Positions 47,871-57,436 of a stretch of DNA of 64,000 nt are shown in pieces (within the stretch, counting starts at the first letter, position 1; each line of letters begins with the position of its first letter). The stretch is from Gemmata massiliana (GTDB lineage Bacteria > Planctomycetota > Planctomycetia > Gemmatales > Gemmataceae), in assembly GCA_000531095.1 (NCBI GenBank), contig HG799462.1:747551-811550 (forward strand). The letters run 5' to 3'. Both the position numbers and the translations under genes were made by a program. The notes under the pieces were generated by a model. The model ran no database searches. It saw only the letters and a program-made list of their open reading frames with translations, and had not been told where the DNA came from.

Positions 47871-50133
47871 CTTAAAACCGGCGCTTGCGGTGTGGTGGTC
47901 TGTGTATTTGGTTCTGTTCCCCCTTCCTAAAATCACTGCTGATTCTTTCTCCCCTTTCCTTTCAGAAGGGGTAGGTCTCGCCAAGTGCCCGCACCCCACG
48001 CGAGTGGACGAGAAGATCAGTGTGAGGCTCGACACGACCATCAGCACGGCCGCGACGACGGGGTGAAGCACCCCGCACGCGGCGAGCGTCATGCCGACGA
48101 GGTTGTAGACCAGCGCGCGGGTCAGGTTCAGTCGCACGGCGCGAACCGCGTCGCGACTGAGTTCCACGGCCCACGGCAGCACGCGGAGGTCCGTGTGGTA
48201 GAGCGTGACCGGAGCCGCACTAACGGCGAGATCGGTTCCGCTCGAAAGGGCCACGCCGACGTGCGCGACTGCGAGCGCAGAAGCGTCGTTGATCCCGTCT
48301 CCGACGAACAGCGGGTTCTCGCCCCTTTGCTTTGCTGCTTCGACGGCCGCGCGCTTATCGTCCGGAAGCAACCCGCCGCGTGCAGATGGAAGCCCAAGTG
48401 CTTCCGCGCGGCCGATCGCGTCGCCCGTCAGAACTTCGACCGGCAGGCCGAGCTGTTGGAACTGTTCGAGCGCTTGAGGAGTGGAATCTCGCAACCGCTC
48501 GGCGACGACCGCGGTCGCGGTAAGTTCGCCATCAACTGCGACGAAAACGGCTTTGTTACTGCTTTTTTCTGAAAGAAGCGCCGCAGAGTTTAAAGAGAGG
48601 CGCGGCGTTTGATTTTTCTCCCCCTTCCCTGTCAGGAGGGGGCGGGGGGGTAGGTTCTTCGGGCAATTCCTTCCCGATCCACCTCTCGGTGCCGATTTTG
48701 ATTTCGTGCCGCGTACCGTTCGTTTCAACGAGTTCCGCGATCACCCCGCACCCCGGAACCGCCACGAGTGACGCTACGCGCGGTTCCGCGTCCGGTGCGA
48801 AGTTCCGCGGTAAGTCGGCGAACGGTTTTGCGATCGGGTGATTGCTCTGCGATTGAGCGAGTGATAGCCAACCGAGGAGCTTCGTGCGCTCGGAACCGGT
48901 CGCGATCGTTTGGATGTCAACGAGCGCGAAACGGTCTTCTGTCAGCGTGCCGGTCTTATCGAACATTACGCGGTCCACGGTCGCGAGGCGCTCGATGGCG
49001 TCGCCACCGCGAACGATCACCCCGCGCTCAGCGAGTCGGTTGAGCGCGGACCAAATGACTACGGGCGTCGCCAAACCGATCACGCACGGGCACGCGACCA
49101 GCAGCACGGACATCGCATTAAATAGTCCGGCTTCCCACCCGGCCGACGCGAAAAACGTCCAGTACGCGAACGTGCCGACCGCCGTGAACGCCACCAGCGG
49201 CAGGAACCACTGCCCGAGCCGGTCCGCGTGCCCCTGCAACGACAGCGGTTTGTCGCGTGCGGATTCCACGGTTGCTAGCAGTCGGTCGATTTCGCGCTCT
49301 GTTCCGCTTGCGGTCGCGGTGACGCGAAAGGTCGCATCGAAGGACGCAGCGCCGGCCACCACCCGGTCCCCCGGGCGCCGAACCACCGCGAACGGCTCGC
49401 CGCTCACGACAGTTTCCGACACAAAACCCGCGCCGTCGCGAACGACCCCGTCCACCGCGAACAACTCGCCCGGGTGGATCTCCACTACGTCCCCGGGTCG
49501 CACGTCCATAACGGGCGCGGTGCGCGTGCCGCCGGTGTCGTCGACCAAGCGGCACGTCGCGAGTTGCTCGCCCCAGGCGCGCGAACTCGCGAGCGCCGCG
49601 GCCCGTGACCGCGCCCCGATCACCTTGCCGAGCGTGTATACGACGAGCAGGACCGACACGACCTCGAAATAGATCTTCCCGCGCCCGGTAATTTGCGCCT
49701 GGAGCGACGCGCCGAGCGCGCCGAACATCGTGAGCAGGAACAGTGCTTCGATCGTAAGGCGCCCGCGGCGCAATTCCCGCGCCGCCGTGCTGATGAGCGG
49801 GCCACCGAGAAGGGTCACGACCAACATGGTGAGCGCGAAGACGAACCACTGCGTGAATTCGCGGATCGCCGGTGGAACGTCGTCGTGTACGTTCAGCGCG
49901 AGGCCGAAAATCATCGACTGCCCGACGACGAGCACGCCGATTCCGAGTCGCAGTCCGTCGAACCTGCCACTCTTGCCAGGAGCCGTTGTGTAGCACCCGG
50001 CGTCCGTACACGCTCGTTCGCCGAGGCTCAGACAGCCGAAACAACAGTACGCCCGCGTGATGCCGTCGGGTTGCGGGCGGCCCGCGTATCCACTTCCGGT
50101 GATCGGTCCGTTACAGTTCGCACAAACTGGCAT
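47856..50133 (-). CDS. P1B-type heavy-metal ATPase, interrupted by a repeat element and a one-base frameshift
   Basis: This copper-type efflux pump has a Cys-rich N-terminus (CANCNGP, CCFGC) and several helices. The transmembrane metal motif is CPC (residues 348-350, LVACPCVIGLATPV). The phosphorylation loop is MFDKTGTLTEDRF (Asp392), and GDGINDASALAVAHVGVAL forms the hinge. The N-terminal part runs to 48556, where it stops after a stretch encoded by a GC-rich repeat (48613-48660). The C-terminal part (KAVFVAVDGELTATAVVAER onward) is in the next frame. Removing one G from the G7 run at 48644-48650 joins both through the repeat without a stop (about 758 residues). The repeat lies in the nucleotide-binding loop and adds about 20 residues. 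The C-terminal tail is also repeat-encoded. The organisation resembles CcoI-type pumps for cytochrome oxidase. Confidence 0.88.
47918..47975. repeat. GC-rich interspersed element, family C (copy 4)
   Basis: TTCCCCCTTCC, a spacer, CTCCCCTTTCCTTTCAGAAG, then GGGTAGGT. It lies in the ATPase 3' coding frame and encodes an atypical C-terminal tail (LARPTPSERKGEKESAV). Confidence 0.6.
48613..48660 (+). repeat. GC-rich interspersed element, family C (copy 5), inside the ATPase gene
   Basis: CTCCCCCTTCCCT, a short loop, AGGAGGGGGCGGGGGGGTAG and GTTC. Compared with the copy at 12487 it has one more G in the final run, the base that breaks the ATPase frame. It lies in the coding region between KELPEEP and the downstream phosphatase half. 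Confidence 0.78.
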
Positions 50134-50215
50134 GCGGCAAAATGGAGTAAGAACAGGAGGCGATCGAAATTGCCGCAGCCCGTGTTTTCTGCACGGGCCG
50201 CGCGACGAAGTGTTG

Positions 50216-51517
50216 TTAGTGGGCGGCCCGTCGGCGCCCCCGCACGCTGTGCGGGAACATTCGCTCTTGTGCTATATTCCCCGCGGCATCGAAGGGTAAC
50301 GGGACCGGATCGCCGACGAATTCCAGGTGCGGGTGCCCCTTCAGGTCGGCCGCGAGCGGCGCGGACACCCACATCTCCACCACTTCGAGCGTGTTCGGGA
50401 TCACGCAGAATTTCACCTTATCGGCTTCGGGCTGCCAGCACGTCTCCACGCAGTTCGCGATCACCTCGCGGTCCGTCTCGAACCCGAACGGGAGCTTGCT
50501 CCGCCACAGCGACCGGGCCGTGAGGTTATTCATGCGGAACGGCCCCTGCACGATTCCGGCTAGAGCGCGGTTCGTGGTGAGGTCCGCCAGCCCGATCCCG
50601 GTCGCGTTGCCGTGGCTCTCGGGCGACACGTCCAGTACGCCGATGCGGACGATGCGCGGGTCGTTCGTTTCGGCCTCCGGGGTCGCTTCGATCAGCATCC
50701 GGCCGATCACGTTCGGGTCCATCCCAGCGCCGGAGTAGTTCTTGCCGCACTCGCCGATGATGAGCACGTCTGCCCCTTTGAATGGCAGCCGGCCCATCAG
50801 CGCCCGCGCCTCTTCGAGCAGCACCGGTTCGCGGTCCCAGAGGTCGTCGCGGTCGAGCACTTCGAGTTTCGCGGTTTCTTCCTTTGCGTTTTCGAGGATC
50901 GCCAACCCACCGATGAACGGCGTTTTGTTCAGAATGACCTGGCCCGATTCCGGGATCATGTCGCGCAGCCCGCGCGTCCCGAAGCTGTGAACCTGATCGG
51001 CCCCGTGGCGCTTCCCCAACCCGATCACGAGCATCTTCAGAATGCCGCTCTCGAACTTCCCGCGGAAGTCCGTGTGCGGCTTCACGCGCGACACCGTCAC
51101 CACGGCGTCGGCCTTGAGTGCGTTCTTGTCCCACCAAACCGGTTGACCCCACGAGTTCGTGCCGATGTTCTCGGCGTCCATGTCCGTGACGACCGGAACG
51201 CCGAGGTGCGCTTCGTCGAGGTTGTAACTCGCGAGCAACTCGCGCTGGCCCTCGGGTGTGGCACCGCCGTGCGACCCCATCGCGGCCACCACGAACGGCT
51301 GGGCGCCCAATTCTTTGATGGCATCAACGGTGGCGCGTGCGAGTGTGAGGTAGTTGTTGATCCCGCGGCTGCCGCATGCCACGGCGACCTTCATTCCGGG
51401 CTTGATGCGCTTCGCGGTTTTGGACCCGAGCCACAGCTCGCGCACGGTAGCAGCGACGTTGGCGACGGACGGTTGCGGGGTGGTTTGGCGGACGAGCTGA
51501 ACGCGGGGAATGTCCAC
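50216..51517 (-). CDS. LarA-like (nickel-dependent racemase family, DUF2088-type) protein
   Basis: The 433-residue protein has the lactate-racemase-type N-terminal fold: MKVAVACGSRGINNYLTLAR, VAAMGSHGGATPEGQRELL and VTVSRVKPHTDFRGKFESGI. It continues with LGKRHGADQVHSFGTRGLRD. LarA proper uses a nickel pincer nucleotide bound to Lys184 and His residues; KPHTDF resembles that site but I cannot confirm the ligands. Related DUF2088 proteins are often of unknown substrate. I chose GTG 51517, with AGAGG five bases upstream, which starts the family sequence VDIPRVQLVRQ. An open frame continues to 51622 but only through a GC-rich inverted repeat and is not conserved. The gene lies 82 bases upstream of the metal ATPase gene. 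Confidence 0.82.
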   Translation of the reverse strand: MDIPRVQLVRQTTPQPSVANVAATVRELWLGSKTAKRIKPGMKVAVACGSRGINNYLTLARATVDAIKELGAQPFVVAAMGSHGGATPEGQRELLASYNLDEAHLGVPVVTDMDAENIGTNSWGQPVWWDKNALKADAVVTVSRVKPHTDFRGKFESGILKMLVIGLGKRHGADQVHSFGTRGLRDMIPESGQVILNKTPFIGGLAILENAKEETAKLEVLDRDDLWDREPVLLEEARALMGRLPFKGADVLIIGECGKNYSGAGMDPNVIGRMLIEATPEAETNDPRIVRIGVLDVSPESHGNATGIGLADLTTNRALAGIVQGPFRMNNLTARSLWRSKLPFGFETDREVIANCVETCWQPEADKVKFCVIPNTLEVVEMWVSAPLAADLKGHPHLEFVGDPVPLPFDAAGNIAQERMFPHSVRGRRRAAH

Positions 51518-51527
51518 TAGTGCCTCT

Positions 51528-51622
51528 GCGAACCCCGCCCGCAAGGACGGGGGTGTTTTGGGGAGGGAGTAGTTGAGGAGCTTATTGTATCCAGCACCCC
51601 CGCCCTTGCGGGCGGGGTTCAC
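51528..51622. repeat. GC-rich inverted repeat, family D (copy 2)
   Basis: GCGAACCCCGCCCGCAAGGA at 51528-51547, then CGGGGGTG, is mirrored by GCACCCCCGCCCTTGCGGGC (51594-51613) and GGGGTTCAC. The arms pair over about 27 bases with one mismatch around a 39-base loop. It sits in the 95-base space between the M28 peptidase stop and the LarA-like start, in the leader of the latter. Confidence 0.82.
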
Positions 51623-51628
51623 CGGACT

Positions 51629-53527
51629 CTATTCCGGTTTGGCCTTCAGGGTGAGTTTCTTGCCCTTGCGCTCGACGACGATGTCAATGGCGTTGCCGAC
51701 TTTCTGCGCCCCCATCGCGGTCATGTACGCGCCGACGTTTGGAGTCGCCTTTCCGCCGACTTCCACAATGATGTCGCCTTCTTTGAGGCCGGCTTTTTCG
51801 GCCGCGCCGCCGGGCGACACGCCGTCGAGCAGAACGCCTTCGCCCTCGAAGGTGTAGCTCGGCAGGATGCCCAGACGCGGACCCATCACGCGCGCCGGGC
51901 GCGATTCGGTGGGATCGACCCACGGGTCTTTCACCGCGATGTACTTCGGCGGGCTTTCGCGCGTGCTCAGGTCCGTCAGCAGGTAGTCAGCGAAGTCGGC
52001 CGCCTTCTTCATACCGGGAACGTCGATCTTCTCGGGCACGTCGGTCGGCTTGTGGTACTCGCCGTGGGTACCAGTGTAGAGGAACAGCACCGGGATCTTC
52101 TTGCGGTAGAACGAGTCGTGGTCGCTGGGGCCGGTGCCGGCCGGCAGGACGCTGAGTTTGAAGTCGGGTTTCTTGTTGGCTTCCTGAACCAGTTCCGCGA
52201 ACCCGTCGCTGGTGCCGGTGCCGTACACCACGAGCCGGTCCTTCTTGCCGAACAGCCCGAGCCAGTCGGTCGGTACCGGCTTCGTGCGGCCGATCATGTC
52301 CATGTTGACCATCGCGACGGTCTTGTCGAGCGGGAACAGTGGTTCCTTGCAGTAGAACTGCGACCCGACCAGCCCGATCTCTTCTGCCGAGAACGCGATG
52401 AACACGATGCGCCGGCCCTGACGGTTCTTGATCGCACCGAACCGGCGGGCCAGTTCCATCAACCCGGTGGTTCCGCTCGCGTTGTCGTCGGCGCCGTAGT
52501 GGATCTTGCCCTTCGCGGTCGGGCCCCCCGCGCTCCCGAAGCCGCCGTAGCCGACGTGGTCGTAGTGCGCGCCGATGACGACCGTTTCGTCCTTCAGCGG
52601 CCCAGCACCTTCCAGCACGCCGACCACGTTCTTCGTCTTCACCTCTTTGCGGTCCACGGTCACTTCCGCGTCCGCTTTCCAACCCTTAATCGCAAACGAT
52701 TGCGGCTTCAGGTTCTCGTTGATCGCGGTTTCGATTTCGGTCAGCGATTTTTCTTTCGCAGCGGTCAGGATCTCGTCGAGTACGGCTCGCTTGAGGAACA
52801 TCACAGGGAACTTGGCCGGCGCCGTGCCGCTCGCATGCTGCCCGTATTGGGCGACCGGGTCGTTCTTACCCGCGGCGCTCGTGTCGTTCACGATGATGAG
52901 GCCGGCCGCCTTGTGCTTTTGGGCCACTTCGATCTTGGTGGCGAACGCCGCGTGGGTGCTGTCGTCGCTCGCGTTCACGGTGGTGTCGAACCGCTTGTCG
53001 CCCTTCTCGTTGTAACGCGGCGTGCGGCGCAGGATCACGACGATCTTACCCTCCACGTCGAGTCCCGCGTAGTCGTCGTACTTCAGGCCCGGGGCCGTGA
53101 TGCCGTACCCGGCGAACACGAGATCGCCCGACGCCTTGCTCGTGGGGCTGAACCCCATCGGGCTGTAATCGGTATTGAGCTTCGGTTCCTTCTTCGCGTC
53201 GTCGGGACCGGTGAGGGTGAGTTCAGTCGGCTTACCGAGTTTCGACGACATTGTGACGCTGAATGGCTGGAAGTAGCTGCCGTCCTTCATCGCAGGCTTC
53301 AGGCCGGATTCCCGGAACACGTCCGCGACGCGGTCGGCGGCCTTCTCGATGCCCTTCGTGTCGATCCCGCGGCCCTCGCACTCCGGGCTGGCGAGGAAGA
53401 AAATGTCTTTTCGCATCCGTTCGAGCACAGGGTCGTCGAACGGTTTCTGGGCCGGCGCGGGGGCGGTGATCGCGACCAGCGCGACGACCGCGAGTGTGCC
53501 CACGAGTGGGCGGAACGGGGCTGGCAT
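51629..53527 (-). CDS. Exported M28 aminopeptidase with PA and PDZ domains
   Basis: The 632-residue precursor has a signal peptide (LVGTLAVVALVAITAPAPAQ). A protease-associated segment lies at about 90-250 (LVFAGYGITAPGLKYDDYAG, AAGLIIVNDTSA). The M28 zinc peptidase domain follows: VVIGAHYDHVGYGG with the first His, HYGADDNASGTTGLMELARR with the bridging Asp, FIAFSAEEIGLVGSQ with the catalytic Glu pair, VNMDMIGR, and GPSDHDSFYRKKIPVLFLYTG with a His ligand near the end. A PDZ domain occupies the last 90 residues (GVLLDGVSPGGAAEKAGLKE then GDIIVEVGG). ATG 53527 has AAGGA eight bases upstream. The enzyme probably trims peptides outside the cytoplasm. It is the middle of a minus-strand trio with the S9 peptidase and LarA-like genes. 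Confidence 0.9.
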   Translation of the reverse strand: MPAPFRPLVGTLAVVALVAITAPAPAQKPFDDPVLERMRKDIFFLASPECEGRGIDTKGIEKAADRVADVFRESGLKPAMKDGSYFQPFSVTMSSKLGKPTELTLTGPDDAKKEPKLNTDYSPMGFSPTSKASGDLVFAGYGITAPGLKYDDYAGLDVEGKIVVILRRTPRYNEKGDKRFDTTVNASDDSTHAAFATKIEVAQKHKAAGLIIVNDTSAAGKNDPVAQYGQHASGTAPAKFPVMFLKRAVLDEILTAAKEKSLTEIETAINENLKPQSFAIKGWKADAEVTVDRKEVKTKNVVGVLEGAGPLKDETVVIGAHYDHVGYGGFGSAGGPTAKGKIHYGADDNASGTTGLMELARRFGAIKNRQGRRIVFIAFSAEEIGLVGSQFYCKEPLFPLDKTVAMVNMDMIGRTKPVPTDWLGLFGKKDRLVVYGTGTSDGFAELVQEANKKPDFKLSVLPAGTGPSDHDSFYRKKIPVLFLYTGTHGEYHKPTDVPEKIDVPGMKKAADFADYLLTDLSTRESPPKYIAVKDPWVDPTESRPARVMGPRLGILPSYTFEGEGVLLDGVSPGGAAEKAGLKEGDIIVEVGGKATPNVGAYMTAMGAQKVGNAIDIVVERKGKKLTLKAKPE

Positions 53528-53687
53528 GCGCGTGTCCTTAAAGGAGCGAAGAGAGGGACGCGAGAGGGTTGTCGCTATTATGCGGTGCCGGCGCAACTTC
53601 GGGCAAGTGGTTGCTTCGGGGTGTCGGTGTAGAAGAGCGGGCGCTCTTATAGCGCCCGCTTGCGAACGGTGAGAAAAGCACGCTGCC

Positions 53688-55808
53688 CTATTTTGGTCCG
53701 GGCGGCGCGTACTTTTTGAGCCACGCGAAGACTTCCTTGTGCCAGTACGCGCTGTTCTGAGGCTTGAGTACCCAGTGCCCTTCGTCCGGGAAGTTTACGA
53801 ACCGGCTCGGCACCCCCTGGCGCTGGAGTGCGGTGAACAGCTCGTGCCCCTGACCGATCGGGCACCGGAAGTCCAAATCGTTGTGGACCACGAGCATCGG
53901 GGTCTTGTACTTGCCCAAGTTCCCGGCCTTCTTGTGCGGTGAGAATTCGGCGTACTTCTGGGGCTTCTCCCACGGTAACCCGCCGTGCTCCCACTCGTCG
54001 AACCACAGTTCGTCGGTCGTGCCCCACATGCTCTCGAAGTTCCACACCGAGCAGTGCGTGATGAGGCACTTGAACCGTTTCGCGATGTCGTTCACCGCGA
54101 ACCAGTCCATCATGTACCCGCCGAAACTGGCCCCGGCTGATCCGATCCGGTCTTTATCGACATAAGGGAGCTTCTCAACGAAATCGAGGCCCGCGATGAG
54201 GTCGCGATAACACTTCCCGCCCCAATCCCCGGTGATCTCGTCCACGAATTTCTGGCCGAATCCGGTGCTCCCGCGCGGGTTCGGAAGCGCCACCACGTAG
54301 CCCTGCGCGGCCCAGGCCTGCGGGTTCCAGCGGAAGCTCCAACTGTTCTCCCACGCCCCCTGCGGGCCGCCGTGAACGAGGAACGCGACCGGCCATTTCT
54401 TTTTCGCATCGAACCCCGGCGGCTTCAGAATCCACATCTGCATGTTCACATTGCCCTCGACGGGCACTTCCACCGATTCCGGCTTGGGCAGGTCCAGTTC
54501 GGCGAGCAGCTTCTCGTTTACCTTGCTCACTTCCACAGGCTTCGCCTGATCCCCGGGCCACCAGTACGTTTTCACCTCGGCCGGGTGGTACATGGTGGTT
54601 TCGGTGAACGCGAGCATGTTCCGCTGGCGCGAGGTCGAGAGCGACCCGCACGCGCCGGCCGCGTACTCGGTCTTGAAGCCCGCACCGTCCGCCTGAATCA
54701 TGAAGATCGGTGCCAGCCCCTCCGCGTCCGCGGTGAAGAGGAACGCGCGATCGTACTCACCGGTCCAGACGAACTCGCCCACCGATACGTCGTACTTCGT
54801 GGTCACGCTGAACGGCTTGTTTGTCAGCGTTCCGTCCGACTTGCAGTCCGCGACGAGGATGTCCCACTTGTCCGCTTCGTAGCCGGCTTTCTTCTGCGCG
54901 CGCCACGCGAGCTTCTTCCCGCTGGCAGAGAACTTCGGCCCGCTGTCCGCGGCCTTGTTGTCGGTGGTCAGTGTTTCCCACTTGGGCGACGTGTTCGTGA
55001 TGCTCACGCGGCACAGGTCGTAGTTCGTGCTCCACGACTCCTCCTTTTCCGGCACCGCGGAGAACACGAGGTACCTGCCGTCCGGCGTGAACGTGAAATC
55101 GTCACCGCTGCTGAACGTGGTGCTCGTGGGGTTGGCGTCGCGGTCGCCGGGGGTAACGTCGCGGCAATTCGTGCCGTCGATTTTGCACACGAACAAGTGC
55201 TGGCGCTTGTCACCGACGTAATCGTCCCAGTGCCGGTAGAACAGCCGCGAGAACGTTTTCGCCTTCACGGGGCTTTTCTCGATCTCGTCGTCCTTCTCCT
55301 TGTTGAGCTTGTTGCTCTCGGCGAACGGCTTCTCGCTGAACTCCGGGTACACGCTCGATACGAACGCGACGGATTTGCCGTCCGGCGCCCAGATACCGCT
55401 CCCGGCGCCGGTGCTGATGTCGGTGATCTGTTTCACCGCGCCGTCGGCCGTCAGCACCCACAATTGGGCCGAGCCCGAGCGCGTGGACTCGAACAGGACG
55501 CGCTCGCCGTCGGGCGACCAGCGCGGGTTCATGTCCTTCTTGCCCTTCGGGTCGGTGAGCTGTTTCGGCTCCCCTTTACCGTCGGCCGGGGCGAGCCACA
55601 AAGCCGTGCTGCTCTTGTTCGCGGCGAGATCGACCGTCGTGACCTGATAAACGACGGTTTTCCCGTCCGGGCTGATTTGCGGCGCCGCGGCGCGATTGAA
55701 CGCGAACAGGTCTTCTACCTTCATTGGCCGCTTGTCAGCGGCGCCCGCCGACAGAACCAATACGAGGAGCGCCGCGGACGCGACCGCGGCGCGCGTGAGT
55801 GCGATCAT
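53688..55808 (-). CDS. Exported S9 family peptidase (acylaminoacyl/dipeptidyl peptidase type)
   Basis: The 706-residue precursor has a signal peptide (ALTRAAVASAALLVLVLSAG). A beta-propeller spans about 35-430 (APQISPDGKTVVYQVTTVD, DMNPRWSPDGERVLFES, FTPDGRYLVFSAVPE). The alpha/beta-hydrolase domain then carries VAFLVHGGPQGAWENSW and the nucleophile elbow GSAGASFGGYMMDWFAVN (Ser561). The acid is in MLVVHNDLDFRCPIGQGHEL and the His in NFPDEGHWVLKPQN near residue 678. Such enzymes cleave short or N-blocked peptides. ATG 55808 has GAGAGGG six bases upstream. It is divergent from the ABC-2 permease gene, with 190 bases between. Confidence 0.93.
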   Translation of the reverse strand: MIALTRAAVASAALLVLVLSAGAADKRPMKVEDLFAFNRAAAPQISPDGKTVVYQVTTVDLAANKSSTALWLAPADGKGEPKQLTDPKGKKDMNPRWSPDGERVLFESTRSGSAQLWVLTADGAVKQITDISTGAGSGIWAPDGKSVAFVSSVYPEFSEKPFAESNKLNKEKDDEIEKSPVKAKTFSRLFYRHWDDYVGDKRQHLFVCKIDGTNCRDVTPGDRDANPTSTTFSSGDDFTFTPDGRYLVFSAVPEKEESWSTNYDLCRVSITNTSPKWETLTTDNKAADSGPKFSASGKKLAWRAQKKAGYEADKWDILVADCKSDGTLTNKPFSVTTKYDVSVGEFVWTGEYDRAFLFTADAEGLAPIFMIQADGAGFKTEYAAGACGSLSTSRQRNMLAFTETTMYHPAEVKTYWWPGDQAKPVEVSKVNEKLLAELDLPKPESVEVPVEGNVNMQMWILKPPGFDAKKKWPVAFLVHGGPQGAWENSWSFRWNPQAWAAQGYVVALPNPRGSTGFGQKFVDEITGDWGGKCYRDLIAGLDFVEKLPYVDKDRIGSAGASFGGYMMDWFAVNDIAKRFKCLITHCSVWNFESMWGTTDELWFDEWEHGGLPWEKPQKYAEFSPHKKAGNLGKYKTPMLVVHNDLDFRCPIGQGHELFTALQRQGVPSRFVNFPDEGHWVLKPQNSAYWHKEVFAWLKKYAPPGPK

Positions 55809-55998
55809 TCGGAACCCTCTCTCCGGATGCGGGGGCGTCGGCCCCGGCGCAATTGACACGTTGTACCCGAATTGCAAGGTGCGAAACAGCACCCGAACCA
55901 AATGACGAGTTCGCGGTGATACTTTGACCGGTTCCCCTTGGCGCACCGGATTTCACCCTATAACACCCCGAGCACCGTTCCCCGCACCGGGTCGATTC

Positions 55999-57363
55999 AT
56001 GCGCTGGTCCGTTGTCCGTTTGATCGCCGCCCGCGAGGTCCGCGACCAGTTGCGCGACCGCCGCACGCTGTTCCTCATCCTCGGGCTGCCCGTCCTCATG
56101 TACCCGCTGTTCGTGGGCGTGGGGATTCTGTTCGTCACCGCGCTGAAAGAGAAGAAGCTCGTGGTGGGGCTGGTCGGGGTCGAGCACCTCCCGCGCGCGG
56201 AAGCGGACCTGGCGCCGGTCCTCGGCGGCCCGGGCGGCGCCGCACAGAGGTTGCGGGCGTACCCGTCGCTCCTCGGACCCGACGGGCAGTTCGCGCCCGC
56301 GTATGCGACGACCGCACTCGATTCGGCCCCGCTGAGAGCCCAACCGCTCGACGCCGCGACCGACGAGGAACTCACCGCCCTACTCGCTTCGCGCCGGGTG
56401 GACGCGATCGTCGTCATCGACCCCGGCACCGCGACGAAACTGGACCGCGACGAGCGCCCCACGGTGCGCGTGCTCGGGCGCGACGGCGAGGAGAACTCGA
56501 AGCTCGCCGTGCAGCGCATCACGTCGGTGCTCCAGAAGTGGGCCGACGACGTGAAGGGCGCCCGGTTCGCGCGCCGCGGACTGCCCCCGAATTTCGACAA
56601 GCCGATCGAGATCCGCGACCCGCAATCGGAGAAGACGAGCGAGAAGAAGATCGCCGACGACCTGCGCGACATGCTGGTGAAGGTGATCCCGTTCCTACTG
56701 GTGATGTGGATGCTTACCGGGGCCATTTATCCGGCCATTGACATGACCGCTGGCGAGAAAGAGCGCGGGACGATGGAGACGCTGCTCATCAGCCCGGCGG
56801 AACGCACCGAGATCGTGGCCGGGAAGTTCCTCGCGACGACCTGCTTCTCGTTCGGCACCGCAATGTGGAACGTGACGCTCATGCTCGTTGCGGTAGCGGT
56901 GGCTCCGCTACTTGCCCCGGGGCTGTTCGGGCACGGGCTGATCTCGATCGCGGGGCTGGCCGCGTGCATTTTGGCAGCGGTCCCGTTGGCGATGTTGTTT
57001 GCGGCTCTGGCGCTCTCGCTGGGTATCTTCGCTCGCAGCACGAAGGAGGGGAACTACTACATGGTTCCGCTGTTCTTCGTGGTGCTCCCGCTGGCCTACT
57101 GGAGCATGACGCCGGGCATCGAACTGGACGGGTTCACGCGCTGGGTGCCGATGGCGAACGCGCTACTGTTCCAGCAGCGACTGATGTCGGTGCGACCGGA
57201 CGCTTTCCCGTGGCAGCACGCCCCGGCGGTGTTCGGCTCGCTGAGCTTGTGCGTCGCACTGGCGCTGTTCGCCGCGGTGCGCCAGTTCCACCGCGAAGGG
57301 GTGCTGTTCCGCGAGAGCGAAGCCGGGGGGAAAGGCGGCTGGTCGTTGTTCGGGAAGAAGTAA
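55999..57363 (+). CDS. ABC-2 type permease (NatB-like), no ATPase nearby
   Basis: The 454-residue protein follows the NatB/ABC-2 export permease layout. A helix-1 anchor comes after the amphipathic start (LIAAREVRDQLRDRRTLFL, LGLPVLMYPLFVGVGILF). A large extracytoplasmic domain (about 60-230) follows, then five to six helices beginning FLLVMWMLTGAIYPAIDM. The conserved loop AGEKERGTMETLLISPAERTEIVAGKF is diagnostic. The C-terminal basic tail reads GWSLFGKK. ATG 55999 places the conserved start; an earlier in-frame GTG near 55924 adds a less plausible leader. The partner ATPase is not in the window. A terminator follows at 57390. Confidence 0.9.
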   Translation: MRWSVVRLIAAREVRDQLRDRRTLFLILGLPVLMYPLFVGVGILFVTALKEKKLVVGLVGVEHLPRAEADLAPVLGGPGGAAQRLRAYPSLLGPDGQFAPAYATTALDSAPLRAQPLDAATDEELTALLASRRVDAIVVIDPGTATKLDRDERPTVRVLGRDGEENSKLAVQRITSVLQKWADDVKGARFARRGLPPNFDKPIEIRDPQSEKTSEKKIADDLRDMLVKVIPFLLVMWMLTGAIYPAIDMTAGEKERGTMETLLISPAERTEIVAGKFLATTCFSFGTAMWNVTLMLVAVAVAPLLAPGLFGHGLISIAGLAACILAAVPLAMLFAALALSLGIFARSTKEGNYYMVPLFFVVLPLAYWSMTPGIELDGFTRWVPMANALLFQQRLMSVRPDAFPWQHAPAVFGSLSLCVALALFAAVRQFHREGVLFRESEAGGKGGWSLFGKK

Positions 57364-57389
57364 ATGAAGCCGGTTGTTTCGTATGGACG

Positions 57390-57424
57390 AACCGCCCGAG
57401 CGGATTGCTACGGGCGGTTTTGAA
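57390..57424 (+). terminator. Rho-independent terminator after the ABC-2 permease gene
   Basis: A nine- to ten-base stem (AACCGCCCG at 57390-57398, partner CGGGCGGTT at 57411-57419) has a 12-base loop and is followed by TTGAAAT. It lies 27 bases past the permease stop and 18 bases before the stop of the convergent gene. Confidence 0.7.
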
Positions 57425-57436
57425 ATGCCGATTGGG

